Source: CAYUCJ01 sp049282265 (GTDB taxonomy: Bacteria; Desulfobacterota; DSM-4660; Desulfatiglandales; Desulfatiglandaceae). Taken from it: DNA of 23,002 bases. The position numbers and the translations under genes were made by a program. Numbering within the stretch: position 1 is the stretch's first letter; each line of letters opens with the position of its first letter. The stretch spans positions 1 to 23,002 of the forward strand of contig JBAPTR010000237.1 of the NCBI GenBank assembly GCA_049282265.1. Reading direction: 5' to 3'. Shown here in pieces: positions 1-7,136 of this stretch. The notes under the pieces are model-generated. The model did not search any database. It saw nothing but the letters and a program-made list of their open reading frames with translations, and was not told the DNA's origin.

Positions 1-488
1 ATTTCAATGGAGATTTCCGAACAGGGATACCGTTTTTCCTGTCGCCTGGAAATCACGTAGCTTATGTCAGGCAGTCGAGAGGCAAAAGTCTTCTTATTTT
101 TTGTTGTTACCGTGACAGGGACAATAATCATTGATTTGCCGTCATCAATGATGAGGTTTCGGATCATTTCTTCTATATCATCAAGAAAGATCGGCTCCGG
201 CCATCTGCAGGCGACCTCTCCGTCCAGGCAGGGTTCGGGAAAGACGGGCAAAAGGTGTCCAATGTGATTCCCGTTTTCCCGGACATGGACAAGTAGGGAC
301 CGGTCTGAAAAATGGAGGTAGTTGAGAATATTGACCAGGACCTTCCGGTCCATGGTCCGGACGTGTTCCGGCAGATCCGTATCCACGCCCTGCTCCGGGA
401 GCCAGTATGGAGTAAAGGGTTTGCCGGGTTTGGTGAGTACCTGTGCAGTCGCTCTATCGAAATCTGCTTTCAGCGGAGATCTGCTCAT
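1..488 (-). CDS. PilZ-domain-like protein, partial (C-terminus beyond left edge)
   Basis: I read an uninterrupted minus-strand frame of 162 codons from an ATG at 488 to the window edge, preceded by a GAGGAA ribosome binding site 7-8 bases upstream. The first ~140 residues are a soluble domain I do not recognise. Just before the edge comes the segment SRRQEKRYPCSEISIE, which contains RQEKR, an RxxxR motif like the one that opens PilZ (cyclic-di-GMP binding) domains. The second PilZ motif (D/NxSxxG) would lie outside the window and cannot be checked. By family knowledge such proteins with a separate N-terminal domain act as c-di-GMP effectors; that is inference here. The frame reads cleanly on minus, whereas the overlapping plus-strand frames are shorter and mutually overlapping. 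The gene stands apart from the downstream minus-strand cluster, with 451 bases between them. Confidence 0.6.
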   Translation of the reverse strand, partial: MSRSPLKADFDRATAQVLTKPGKPFTPYWLPEQGVDTDLPEHVRTMDRKVLVNILNYLHFSDRSLLVHVRENGNHIGHLLPVFPEPCLDGEVACRWPEPIFLDDIEEMIRNLIIDDGKSMIIVPVTVTTKNKKTFASRLPDISYVISRRQEKRYPCSEISIE

Positions 489-939
489 GCTCTGTTCCTC
501 ATTAGGATATCACGGGGTGCGGGTAAAATGGGAAAATTTGCATGAAAAAGGCGCCTTAAATTAGCTTTGCACAACAGCATTACAATATAGCCACAAAATA
601 CATTTTCCGTTCATCTTATACTGCTATTTTTTACTTAAATCATCTTTCTATTACTATGCCGATTTCCAGAGATAACGCATATACTTAAACAAACATAATG
701 TCAAGAAAATTCATAATAAACTGGGAATGATCAATCAATAACTATGCTTTATTTATTTGTATTAACTCTTCAGGCAGGCTTTAAAGAAAAAACTGCCTTC
801 TTCAAGACATTTATTGTAATTATAAATGGTTATGATAGGGAAAAAGCACAGATCTTTGAAATGAAAATCCCGGAAGATGTCGGTTCAAGGAGGGTTCGGC
901 AGGGTTGCGATTTTTTTGACAGCAATGATGCTGGAGCAT
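489..939. other. AT-rich intergenic region
   Basis: This is markedly AT-rich compared with the genes on either side. On the minus strand it holds a possible promoter for the PilZ-like gene at 676-704. A six-base stem (AGGCAG/CTGCCT, about 772-798) with a 15-base loop sits near the end of the aminopeptidase gene, but there is no T-run after it, so I do not call a terminator. A plus-strand frame of 76 codons starting at 744 has no ribosome binding site and runs into the aminopeptidase gene; I do not count it as a gene. Confidence 0.5.
676..704 (-). promoter_or_regulatory. Possible sigma70 promoter for the PilZ-like gene
   Basis: On the minus strand TTGACA (699-704) is a perfect -35 box. It is followed after 17 bases by TATGCG (676-681), a weak -10 box; TATATG two bases earlier is an alternative with a 15-base spacer. 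The start codon at 488 would then lie about 180 bases downstream, giving a long leader. Support is the hexamers only. Confidence 0.3.
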
Positions 940-2139
940 TCAGAGCTGAAACATGCCATCCTCATAGATGGTGATCTTTTTTCCGGAACGTAGGACTGCG
1001 GTCACCTGTTTCGGCTCCGTATTGACCAGGTCCCAGTGCAGTGCGGAATCGTTGAACCCCAGGTCTTTCTTCTTGACTCGGGTGAGATCTTTGGGATCAC
1101 CGTCGAAGGTGTCGGAATAGGATGCGCCCAACGCAAGATGGCAGTTCCCGCATGGGCCGCCGAAATTTTCATCAAAAAGGGTATTGGCCATGAACCGGTT
1201 GATCCTGGAAAATCGTCTGTCAGTCAGGGAAAATTCCCCTACCCTCCTTGCCCCGGGATCCATGGATATCTGCTTTTCCGTAAAAACACCGCCTTTCCGT
1301 GCATCGACTCCTGTCACCGACCCCCTGTTGAAGGTCAATTTCACACCTTCCACATAGTTGCCGCTCCGGAACGACGGCTGGTTGGCATAATAGACACCTC
1401 GGGTGCCGCGCCAGTCGGGGGAGAGAAAGATCTCAAAGCTGGGGATGTTGTGACCGGAAATGCCGATCCATTTTCTCTTTTCACCCGGTGTAATCATCAG
1501 GTCCATATTCCGGGATTCCACATGGAGGTATTTGATATCCAGGCCATTGATCCATTTCTTAATGGTCATGGCCTTCTTATGGATGTTTTTCCACTCCTTG
1601 ACCGGATCCGGCTTGTCCAGATAACAGGCCTTCACAATCTGATTTGTGTACTGGCGCATGGTCAGCTTTGCCTGTTTCGCCAGTTTCTCGGTCGGTGACA
1701 TGCAAAGAGTCCAGCCGAAAGAACCCCTGTCCTCTCGCTTCTGGAGGATATCCCGAAGGAACTTTCTAGCCACTGCAGCCTTTCCGATCTTCATTGGATC
1801 AATGTCACTCAGGTGGGTCAAAGATTCAGGAGCCAGAAGTGAAATGGTCCCGTTCAGATTTTCACACAGTGCCCTTTCTCCCGGTGCTATAAAGGCAAGT
1901 TGTTTTCCATTAGATTTCCCATAGAAATGGTGCTCCATCAGGGGAGTCAACCCTCCCCGCATGATGGGATTCAGGCCTTGATCCAGAAGTCTTCCCTGGA
2001 GGATTTCCGCAAGATGGACGGCGGAGCGGTCGAAACGGATCATCATGATATCGCCTGGTTTGTATTTTTCCGTCCTGGCAGTTTTAATTCCCCATAGCAG
2101 CACATCCGCATATTTTTCGAGTTTTTCATTTGTGAACAT
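940..2139 (-). CDS. M29 family (AmpS/PepS-type) metallo-aminopeptidase
   Basis: 399 residues, close to the ~400 usual for the family. M29 enzymes are cytoplasmic dimetal aminopeptidases that remove N-terminal residues from peptides. The five metal ligands of the family can be picked out: Glu236 (IPSFEIFLSP), Glu302 (RVGEFSLTD), His334 (GNCHLALG), and His368 and Asp370 (SALHWDLV). The 66-residue gap between the two glutamates matches my recollection of the Thermus enzyme (Glu250, Glu316). The N-terminal ~190 residues form the substrate-access domain of the family. It starts 8 bases after the stop of the PUA-like gene upstream and is the last gene of the minus-strand run, so it is probably co-transcribed with the methyltransferase and dehydrogenase. 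No signal peptide is visible. Its link to acyl-CoA metabolism is unclear; it may simply be a housekeeping passenger. Confidence 0.88.
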   Translation of the reverse strand: MFTNEKLEKYADVLLWGIKTARTEKYKPGDIMMIRFDRSAVHLAEILQGRLLDQGLNPIMRGGLTPLMEHHFYGKSNGKQLAFIAPGERALCENLNGTISLLAPESLTHLSDIDPMKIGKAAVARKFLRDILQKREDRGSFGWTLCMSPTEKLAKQAKLTMRQYTNQIVKACYLDKPDPVKEWKNIHKKAMTIKKWINGLDIKYLHVESRNMDLMITPGEKRKWIGISGHNIPSFEIFLSPDWRGTRGVYYANQPSFRSGNYVEGVKLTFNRGSVTGVDARKGGVFTEKQISMDPGARRVGEFSLTDRRFSRINRFMANTLFDENFGGPCGNCHLALGASYSDTFDGDPKDLTRVKKKDLGFNDSALHWDLVNTEPKQVTAVLRSGKKITIYEDGMFQL

Positions 2140-2147
2140 ATCAACCC

Positions 2148-2603
2148 CTATTCTTGGATCATTTCCACTTTCAGTGCCTTTTTGGAAATCTGGCTACGGA
2201 TGAACCCATTAACATACAACCCAAGCCCCACAACGCGCGCTTCGTCCAACGCAAGAATCACATACCCGGAATCAATCTCAAGGTCGGCGGCAAGCCCCTT
2301 TCCTTCCATTAAGTCAAGGAGTTGCGCGTCTTCTATCGCCATTTTTGCCTTTGTAGCATAGTGCCCAAACATCTGTATAAACCGGGTTGTAGGCTTGATG
2401 AATTGGCCCACCTGTTGAAAGGCCTTCATTCCCATCCTGGAGATCTTGAATCGGGAGGCATCCGCCAGCAAGGGGGTCCTGCGGAAAATCCACCAGCTTT
2501 TCTCTTTTCGGAAAAACAGGTAGTCTTCAAACAGTCCCGGCTTCAAACCGAAGCGCGTCTCAAGGTAGGCCAGAAGGGAAAGACGATCATCCAGGCTTGC
2601 CAA
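2148..2603 (-). CDS. PUA-like RNA-binding domain protein, RsmF-tail type, separate from its methyltransferase
   Basis: The frame is open from 2678 (ATG) to 2148, but that ATG would overlap the methyltransferase gene by 92 bases. A TTG at 2603 (ELASLDDRL) cuts the overlap to 17 bases and is my preferred start, giving 151 residues. The C-terminal part, with GYVILALDEARVVGLGLYVN followed by GFIRSQISKK, resembles the tail domain of RsmF-type RNA methyltransferases, which helps bind rRNA or tRNA. In many relatives this region is fused to the methyltransferase. Here it follows in the +1 frame, with the methyltransferase stop (GGATGA) inside it. Either two proteins are made by translational coupling, or a frameshift has split one protein. 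No ribosome binding site is clear ahead of the TTG. No membrane segments are seen. Confidence 0.6.
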   Translation of the reverse strand: MASLDDRLSLLAYLETRFGLKPGLFEDYLFFRKEKSWWIFRRTPLLADASRFKISRMGMKAFQQVGQFIKPTTRFIQMFGHYATKAKMAIEDAQLLDLMEGKGLAADLEIDSGYVILALDEARVVGLGLYVNGFIRSQISKKALKVEMIQE

Positions 2604-3486
2604 TTCCGGCCAGGAAGAATCCCACTGAATCGCAGTAATGGGGGTAGCATCTGACCGCCCTTTGGAGGTCTCTTGCATAGGTCCTGTTTCTCCAACGTGT
2701 GATACCGGTTACATGTTTGACGTCCAGATCGATGGGCATCAGTCTTGCCTCCTGTTCATTCAACAGGCAATTCACCACTTCTTCATTCTCCGCCGGGTTG
2801 TAAGTGCAGGTTGCATAGATCATTTTTCCACCGGGTTTCAGCAGTTCAAAACCCCGTTGAATAATTTTTTTCTGGAGCGCGGGAAGCAAGGCCTTTTCCT
2901 TGGTCTCAGAATAGGTAAATTCCGGCCTGAGTTTTCTGAAGCGTCCCTCTCCTGAACAGGGGACATCCGCCAGGATGTAATCGAACTGCTGTCTCAGGGG
3001 AAACTCCTGGGCCTGGTATCCGGTAACCACACTGTTGATAACCCCGAGTCTCGTGAGCGTATTTCCGAGCGGGATGCGGCGGTTGCTGTAGAGTTCATTG
3101 GCAACCACCAGGCCGGTGTTTCCCATCAACTGAGCCAGGTGCGACGTCTTTCCTCCGGGGGAAGCACACAAGTCCAGTACAAGGGCGTTTCTCCCGGGAG
3201 ACAGGGCTATGGTGGCAAGGCAGGAGGTGAGGGCCTGAGGATGGATATGGCCCATAAAGTATTCCAGGAGATTTCCTGGAGAAACCAGACAGGGTGCCGT
3301 GTATAAGGTGTCGTCCTTTTTCAGGCTTCTGCGAAGCAAAACCCCCTTCTCCCTGAGGCCGGAAACCACCTCTCCCGCCCTCGCCTTCAGCGTATTGATT
3401 CTGAGATGGGTGGGAATCGGCCTGAAGAGGGCCTGCTGAAAAAGCTGAAAATCAGGAATCAATTCACTGTATGCTTCAAATAACAC
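2587..3486 (-). CDS. NOL1/NOP2/Sun-family RNA cytosine-C5 methyltransferase
   Basis: 299 residues; an S-adenosylmethionine-dependent enzyme that methylates C5 of cytosine in rRNA or tRNA. Visible motifs in order: SAM-binding loop DLCASPGGKT (105-114), the first family cysteine in DVPCSGEGRF (Cys177), and the second in ATCTYNPAENE (Cys227), the pair used for covalent catalysis and product release. The N-terminal ~85 residues correspond to the small RNA-recognition domain (THLRINTLK). The length without a tail is like archaeal-type and Trm4-like members; the usual RsmF-type tail lies in the next reading frame (2148-2603). Which RNA is modified cannot be told from sequence. The start codon lies 12 bases after the stop of the acyl-CoA dehydrogenase gene, so the two are probably on one transcript. 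Confidence 0.88.
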   Translation of the reverse strand: MLFEAYSELIPDFQLFQQALFRPIPTHLRINTLKARAGEVVSGLREKGVLLRRSLKKDDTLYTAPCLVSPGNLLEYFMGHIHPQALTSCLATIALSPGRNALVLDLCASPGGKTSHLAQLMGNTGLVVANELYSNRRIPLGNTLTRLGVINSVVTGYQAQEFPLRQQFDYILADVPCSGEGRFRKLRPEFTYSETKEKALLPALQKKIIQRGFELLKPGGKMIYATCTYNPAENEEVVNCLLNEQEARLMPIDLDVKHVTGITRWRNRTYARDLQRAVRCYPHYCDSVGFFLAGIGKPG

Positions 3487-3498
3487 GTTCGCTTTTCT

Positions 3499-4641
3499 TT
3501 ACTTCCCGATGATGTTCTTGGCAATGACTATTCTCTGGATCTCAGAGGTGCCTTCATAAATCGTGAAGACCCTGGCATCCCGGTAGTAACGCTCAACAGG
3601 GTATTCTTTGATGTACCCGTAACCCCCGTGGATCTGCAGGGCCTGGTAAGCAACCTTGTTGGCCATTTCCGAGGCAAAGACCTTGGCCATGGAAGCGGCA
3701 GTGGAGAAGTTTTCGCCCCTGTCCTTCATGGCTGCGGCGTTAAAGGTCAGGAGTTTCGCCGCTTCTATCTGGGTTGCCATGTCGGCGATCATCCATCGAA
3801 GCCCCTGAAACTGCGATATGGGTTTGTTGAATTGGACACGCTCACGGGCATAATCCACAGCCGCATCCAGGCACGCCTGGGCAAGCCCGACGGATTGGGA
3901 TGCGATGCCGATCCTGCCCCCATCCAGGGAAGCCATGGCGATCAGAAACCCATCTCCCTCCTGCCCGAGCAGATTTTCCGCAGGCACCCTGCAGTCCTCA
4001 AAGATCAGTTCCACCGTGTCGGAGGCCCGGAGCCCCATCTTGTCTTCTTCTTTTCCCACCTTGAAACCGGGGATGCCCTTATCCACCACAAATGCGCTGA
4101 TCCCACGGTGTCTCTTATCCCTGTCCGTGTAGGCGGTAACCACAACGGCATCGGCATGTTTTCCGCTGGTGATAAACATCTTGGTGCCGTTTAGGACGTA
4201 GCTATCCCCATCTCTTACCGCCCGGGAACGCTGGCCTGCTGGATCTGATCCTGCACTGGGTTCGGTGAGGGCAAAACATCCCAGTTTATTCCCGGCCGCC
4301 AGGGGCTTTAAATAGTGTTCCTTCAAAAAATCGGAGCCAAAAAGGAAGATGGGGCCACACGCCACGGAATTGTGAACGGACATGATAACAGCCGTAGAGG
4401 CGCAGGCATAGGCCACCTCCTGGAGCGCCACGGAATAGCTCATCGTATCCACTCCGGCGCCGTTGTACTCGGGGGGGACGTTCATTCCAAGGAGACCCAG
4501 TTCGCCCATCTGCTTAAGATTTTCCGCGGGGAATTCTTTGGTGATATCCCGCTCGGCCGCTGTCGGCATCAGGACTTCGCGCGAGAAGTCCCTGACCATG
4601 CTTTGTATCATTTTCTGTTCATCTGTCAGACGGTATGCCAT
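3499..4641 (-). CDS. Acyl-CoA dehydrogenase, short-chain/butyryl-CoA type
   Basis: 380 residues, full length for the family. FAD enzyme that introduces the alpha,beta double bond into acyl-CoA and passes electrons to ETF. Order of domains: N-terminal helical (1-120), middle beta domain with CFALTEPSAGSD (about 143-154), C-terminal helical domain with YARERVQFNKPISQFQ and IHGGYGYIKEYPVERYYRD. The catalytic base is Glu363 in YEGTSEIQ, the position used by short- and medium-chain members. Exact chain length cannot be read from sequence. The gene follows the XRE-cupin regulator by 16 bases, so it is the likely immediate target or partner of that regulator. It is a paralogue of the dehydrogenase at 8861-10006 and differs from it throughout, so this is not a recent duplication. 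Confidence 0.92.
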   Translation of the reverse strand: MAYRLTDEQKMIQSMVRDFSREVLMPTAAERDITKEFPAENLKQMGELGLLGMNVPPEYNGAGVDTMSYSVALQEVAYACASTAVIMSVHNSVACGPIFLFGSDFLKEHYLKPLAAGNKLGCFALTEPSAGSDPAGQRSRAVRDGDSYVLNGTKMFITSGKHADAVVVTAYTDRDKRHRGISAFVVDKGIPGFKVGKEEDKMGLRASDTVELIFEDCRVPAENLLGQEGDGFLIAMASLDGGRIGIASQSVGLAQACLDAAVDYARERVQFNKPISQFQGLRWMIADMATQIEAAKLLTFNAAAMKDRGENFSTAASMAKVFASEMANKVAYQALQIHGGYGYIKEYPVERYYRDARVFTIYEGTSEIQRIVIAKNIIGK

Positions 4642-4657
4642 TTCCGTGCTCTCCGGA

Positions 4658-5212
4658 TCACGACTCGGGCGTGTACAATACTACGATCAGTTCAGCCTTC
4701 TCGGTACTGATATTTTTCAGTTTGTGTACGATCGATGAATTGAAATGAATACTCTGACCAGGATCCAGTTTGTTCTTGTTTTCTCCCACGGTGACTTCGA
4801 TCTTCCCGGTAAGAACGTAGATAAACTCTTCACCCACATGCTGGTAACTCACACCCTTATGATATGTTTTTGGATCGATAAAGACCTTGAACGCCTTCAG
4901 GTGTTTGTGCCTTGCTTCCGGAGTCAGCGTTTCATAAGTGTAGTCTTCCGTTCTCTTCCGGTAGTCCTCTTCCAGTTTTCTGCTTGTCCTGCTTTTTTCT
5001 TCCTTCAGAAGGAGACTGGAATCAATTTCGAGGGCCCTGGACAACTGGAGGAGTACTGCAACAGGTGGCATGACTTCGCCCTTTTCTACTTTCGAGATGT
5101 ACTGTGACGTCAACCCGGTTTCGTTGGCCATATGCTTCAGGGTCAGTTTTTTCGCTTTTCTCAATTTCAGGAGTTTTTTTCCGATGGGTTTTGTGACTTT
5201 TGATCCGGGCAT
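4658..5212 (-). CDS. XRE-family transcriptional regulator with C-terminal cupin sensor domain
   Basis: 184 residues. Residues ~10-65 are an XRE/Cro helix-turn-helix (GKKLLKLRKAKKLTLKHMA, then TGLTSQYISKVEKGEVMPP). Residues ~65-105 are a charged linker. Residues ~108-182 form a small cupin barrel (HVGEEFIYVLTGKIEVTVGE, then PGQSIHFNSSIVHKLKN). Proteins of this build are cytoplasmic dimeric DNA-binding regulators in which the cupin binds a small ligand; the ligand here is unknown. The start has a good ribosome binding site (AAGGAG, about 8 bases upstream). It sits between the mutase cluster and the acyl-CoA dehydrogenase gene, 16 bases ahead of the latter, which suggests control of this acyl-CoA gene set. 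That is inference from position. Confidence 0.88.
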   Translation of the reverse strand: MPGSKVTKPIGKKLLKLRKAKKLTLKHMANETGLTSQYISKVEKGEVMPPVAVLLQLSRALEIDSSLLLKEEKSRTSRKLEEDYRKRTEDYTYETLTPEARHKHLKAFKVFIDPKTYHKGVSYQHVGEEFIYVLTGKIEVTVGENKNKLDPGQSIHFNSSIVHKLKNISTEKAELIVVLYTPES

Positions 5213-5292
5213 GCTCTTTCTCCTTGGTTTTTAACCCGCTAGATTTGAAAAAAGCTTATCTAAAACTTCCCTGATTACATTAACTAATCATC

Positions 5293-5538
5293 TTATTTAT
5301 CAGAATTAACAGGTAATTCATTATTGCTTTTCACGACCTTTCTGATTTGAAAAAAGAATGCAACCAGCATGGCCAGGCTGATTAGGATAATGAGATTCGA
5401 GGCAAAAAAAGTCATGATAAATGAGAATGGATCGTTGAGAGAATAGGCGGAAATGAGTAGCTGAATGCCGAAAATTAGAAAAAAAAGGGCTGCCAAAGTG
5501 AACAAAATCTGTCTGGCCCACCAAGCTAATGCCGACAT
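5293..5538 (-). CDS. Small two-helix membrane protein, unknown function
   Basis: 81 residues that I do not recognise. Two hydrophobic stretches (about residues 9-31 and 38-67) are separated by the short polar turn SLNDP. They are flanked by WWARQ at the front and a basic, polar tail (QIRKVVKSNNELPVNSDK), so both ends probably lie in the cytoplasm. A purine-rich GGGAAAAGAG precedes the start codon. The gene lies 61 bases after the MeaB gene and 80 bases before the XRE-cupin gene, same strand, so it may be the last gene of the mutase transcript. Nothing indicates its role. Confidence 0.55.
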   Translation of the reverse strand: MSALAWWARQILFTLAALFFLIFGIQLLISAYSLNDPFSFIMTFFASNLIILISLAMLVAFFFQIRKVVKSNNELPVNSDK

Positions 5539-5599
5539 CGCTCTTTTCCCGTCCCTGCCCTGAGACCTGTATCAGAGTCCTGAAAGATCATGAATTCCT

Positions 5600-6562
5600 C
5601 TAAGAGATTTGAAGTCCGGAGAGTACCAGATTGTCACAGGCGTTATAAGGGTCACTCTCACCTGCAACAATGGCGTCAACTGCCGTGTCAAAGGCCCCGG
5701 AGTCAATGATTTTTTCCAGAGCCAGGTCAATAAGACGCTGTTTGACCATGCCGGTCAGTTCTTCACGCACCCTGGCCTTACTCTTCCTGAATTGGAGACC
5801 TTCCAAGGATTCCAGAAGGTAATTTTTATGTTTTTCAATCTCATCCAGTAGGTCTGTAACGCCTTTGTCAAAGACAGCCTGAATTTTGAGGATCGGGGGT
5901 TTCCAGCGGCCGCCTTCGTATTTTTTCTGGTCCATTTCAATCATCAACCTGAGGTCACTCAGGGTCTTGTCGGTCCCTTCCCGATCCGCCTTGTTGATTA
6001 CAAAAATGTCACCGATTTCCAGGATTCCCGCCTTGATGGCTTGGATATCATCTCCCATGCCGGGTATGACTACAATGACGGTGGAGTGCGCGCTCTTGAC
6101 CACATCCACTTCGTCCTGGCCGACCCCAACGGTTTCAACGATAATCACGTCCTTGCCCATGGCATCCAGAACATCGATCGCGCTCCTGGTAGATTGCGTC
6201 AGGCCTCCGAAATGTCCGCGGGTGGCCAGGGAACGGATGAATACACCCTCATCAAGACTGTGCCGCTGCATGCGGACGCGATCACCGAGAATGGCTCCCC
6301 CACTGAAAGGACTGGTCGGATCCACGGCGAGGACGCCTACTGTATGACCCGTTTCCCGCATGTGACACAACATCTGATCCACCAGAGTGCTTTTCCCCAC
6401 GCCTGGGGCGCCGGTAATACCGATGACATAGGCCTTGCCCGTGTGAGGATAGAGCTCTTTCAAAATATCTCTGACGCCCGGCATGCCGTCATCGATATCA
6501 CGAATAAGTCGCGCCACTGCACGAATATCTCCTGAAACCACTTTTTCCGCTATAGGATTCAT
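5600..6562 (-). CDS. meaB: MeaB/ArgK-type P-loop GTPase, acyl-CoA mutase chaperone
   Basis: 320 residues from my chosen start. G3E-family GTPases of this type load and protect the adenosylcobalamin of methylmalonyl-CoA mutase and its relatives. Visible: Walker A GAPGVGKST (about residues 51-59 from this start), GILEIGDIFVINKADREG with the NKAD guanine-recognition motif, and the family segments AVDPTSPFSGGAILGDRVRM and VETVGVGQDEVDV. The frame remains open to a GTG at 6607, but MNPIAEKVVSGDIRAVARL matches how relatives begin, so I start at the ATG at 6562; the ribosome binding site at either start is weak. It lies downstream of the two mutase subunits in the same direction, the standard arrangement of a mutase with its chaperone. 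Given the substrate signature of the mutase here, its client is probably an isobutyryl-CoA mutase. Confidence 0.92.
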   Translation of the reverse strand: MNPIAEKVVSGDIRAVARLIRDIDDGMPGVRDILKELYPHTGKAYVIGITGAPGVGKSTLVDQMLCHMRETGHTVGVLAVDPTSPFSGGAILGDRVRMQRHSLDEGVFIRSLATRGHFGGLTQSTRSAIDVLDAMGKDVIIVETVGVGQDEVDVVKSAHSTVIVVIPGMGDDIQAIKAGILEIGDIFVINKADREGTDKTLSDLRLMIEMDQKKYEGGRWKPPILKIQAVFDKGVTDLLDEIEKHKNYLLESLEGLQFRKSKARVREELTGMVKQRLIDLALEKIIDSGAFDTAVDAIVAGESDPYNACDNLVLSGLQIS

Positions 6563-6655
6563 GATTGCCCAACCGCTCGTGCCCAAGATTTTCCAGTGGA
6601 TGAACACTGCCTGGAGTCTTTTGAAATTCGAAAAATGATGTTAATCTTCTTCTCC

Positions 6656-6683
6656 GGTTTCCGGTTTCCAGTTTCGAGTTTCA
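6656..6683. repeat. Four imperfect 7-bp tandem units
   Basis: Reading plus, the units are GGTTTCC, GGTTTCC, AGTTTCG, AGTTTCA. The last one contains the stop codon (TGA on minus) of the B12-binding subunit gene, so the repeat forms the start of the spacer before meaB. It is a short array and may be simple slippage. Confidence 0.6.
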
Positions 6684-7094
6684 CGAGATACCTCTTGGGT
6701 GAACGTTTTCTTCCGCCCACCTGGTGATTTCTTCCAGAGAAGATCCAGGGGTAAAGATCGCCTTGACACCTTCCGCTTTCAGCTTGGGAATATCAGCATC
6801 AGGGAAGATACCACCACCGCAAACCACGATGTCTTCCGCCCCTTTTTCGCGCAGTAAAGTCACGACACGGGGAAAGAGATACATGTGTGCACCGGCCAGG
6901 CTCGAGAGCCCGAGCATATCGACATCTTCCTGGATAGCCGCCTCGACGATTTCTTCCGGTGTCTGGTGGAGACCCGTATAGACCACTTCAAAACCTGCGT
7001 CACGATAGGCCCTGGCAATGATGCGGGCCCCACGGTCATGACCGTCGAGTCCGGGCTTTGCGACCATAACCCTCAATTTTCGTTTTTGCTTCAT
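6681..7094 (-). CDS. Cobalamin-binding small subunit of an acyl-CoA mutase
   Basis: 137 residues; a stand-alone B12-binding domain. The cobalt-ligating motif DxHxxG is present as DGHDRG (residues 17-22, His19). It is followed by the family's LSSLAGAHM (about 63-71, the S-x-L motif that holds the nucleotide loop) and VCGGGIFPDADI (the GG motif). It pairs with the catalytic TIM-barrel subunit encoded 42 bases upstream, as in archaeal-type methylmalonyl-CoA mutases and isobutyryl-CoA mutase (IcmA plus IcmB), where the B12 domain is a separate chain. The start has a good ribosome binding site (GGAAAGGA). By itself the small subunit does not reveal the substrate; that is set by the large subunit. 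Confidence 0.93.
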   Translation of the reverse strand: MKQKRKLRVMVAKPGLDGHDRGARIIARAYRDAGFEVVYTGLHQTPEEIVEAAIQEDVDMLGLSSLAGAHMYLFPRVVTLLREKGAEDIVVCGGGIFPDADIPKLKAEGVKAIFTPGSSLEEITRWAEENVHPRGIS

Positions 7095-7136
7095 AAAGAA
7101 TCCTTTCCACCTGGCTTATGCCTTACGCCTGCTTTT

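Noticed and set aside
744..974. 76-codon plus-strand frame left of the aminopeptidase gene
   Set aside because: No ribosome binding site, and its end overlaps the 3' end of a well-supported gene on the other strand.
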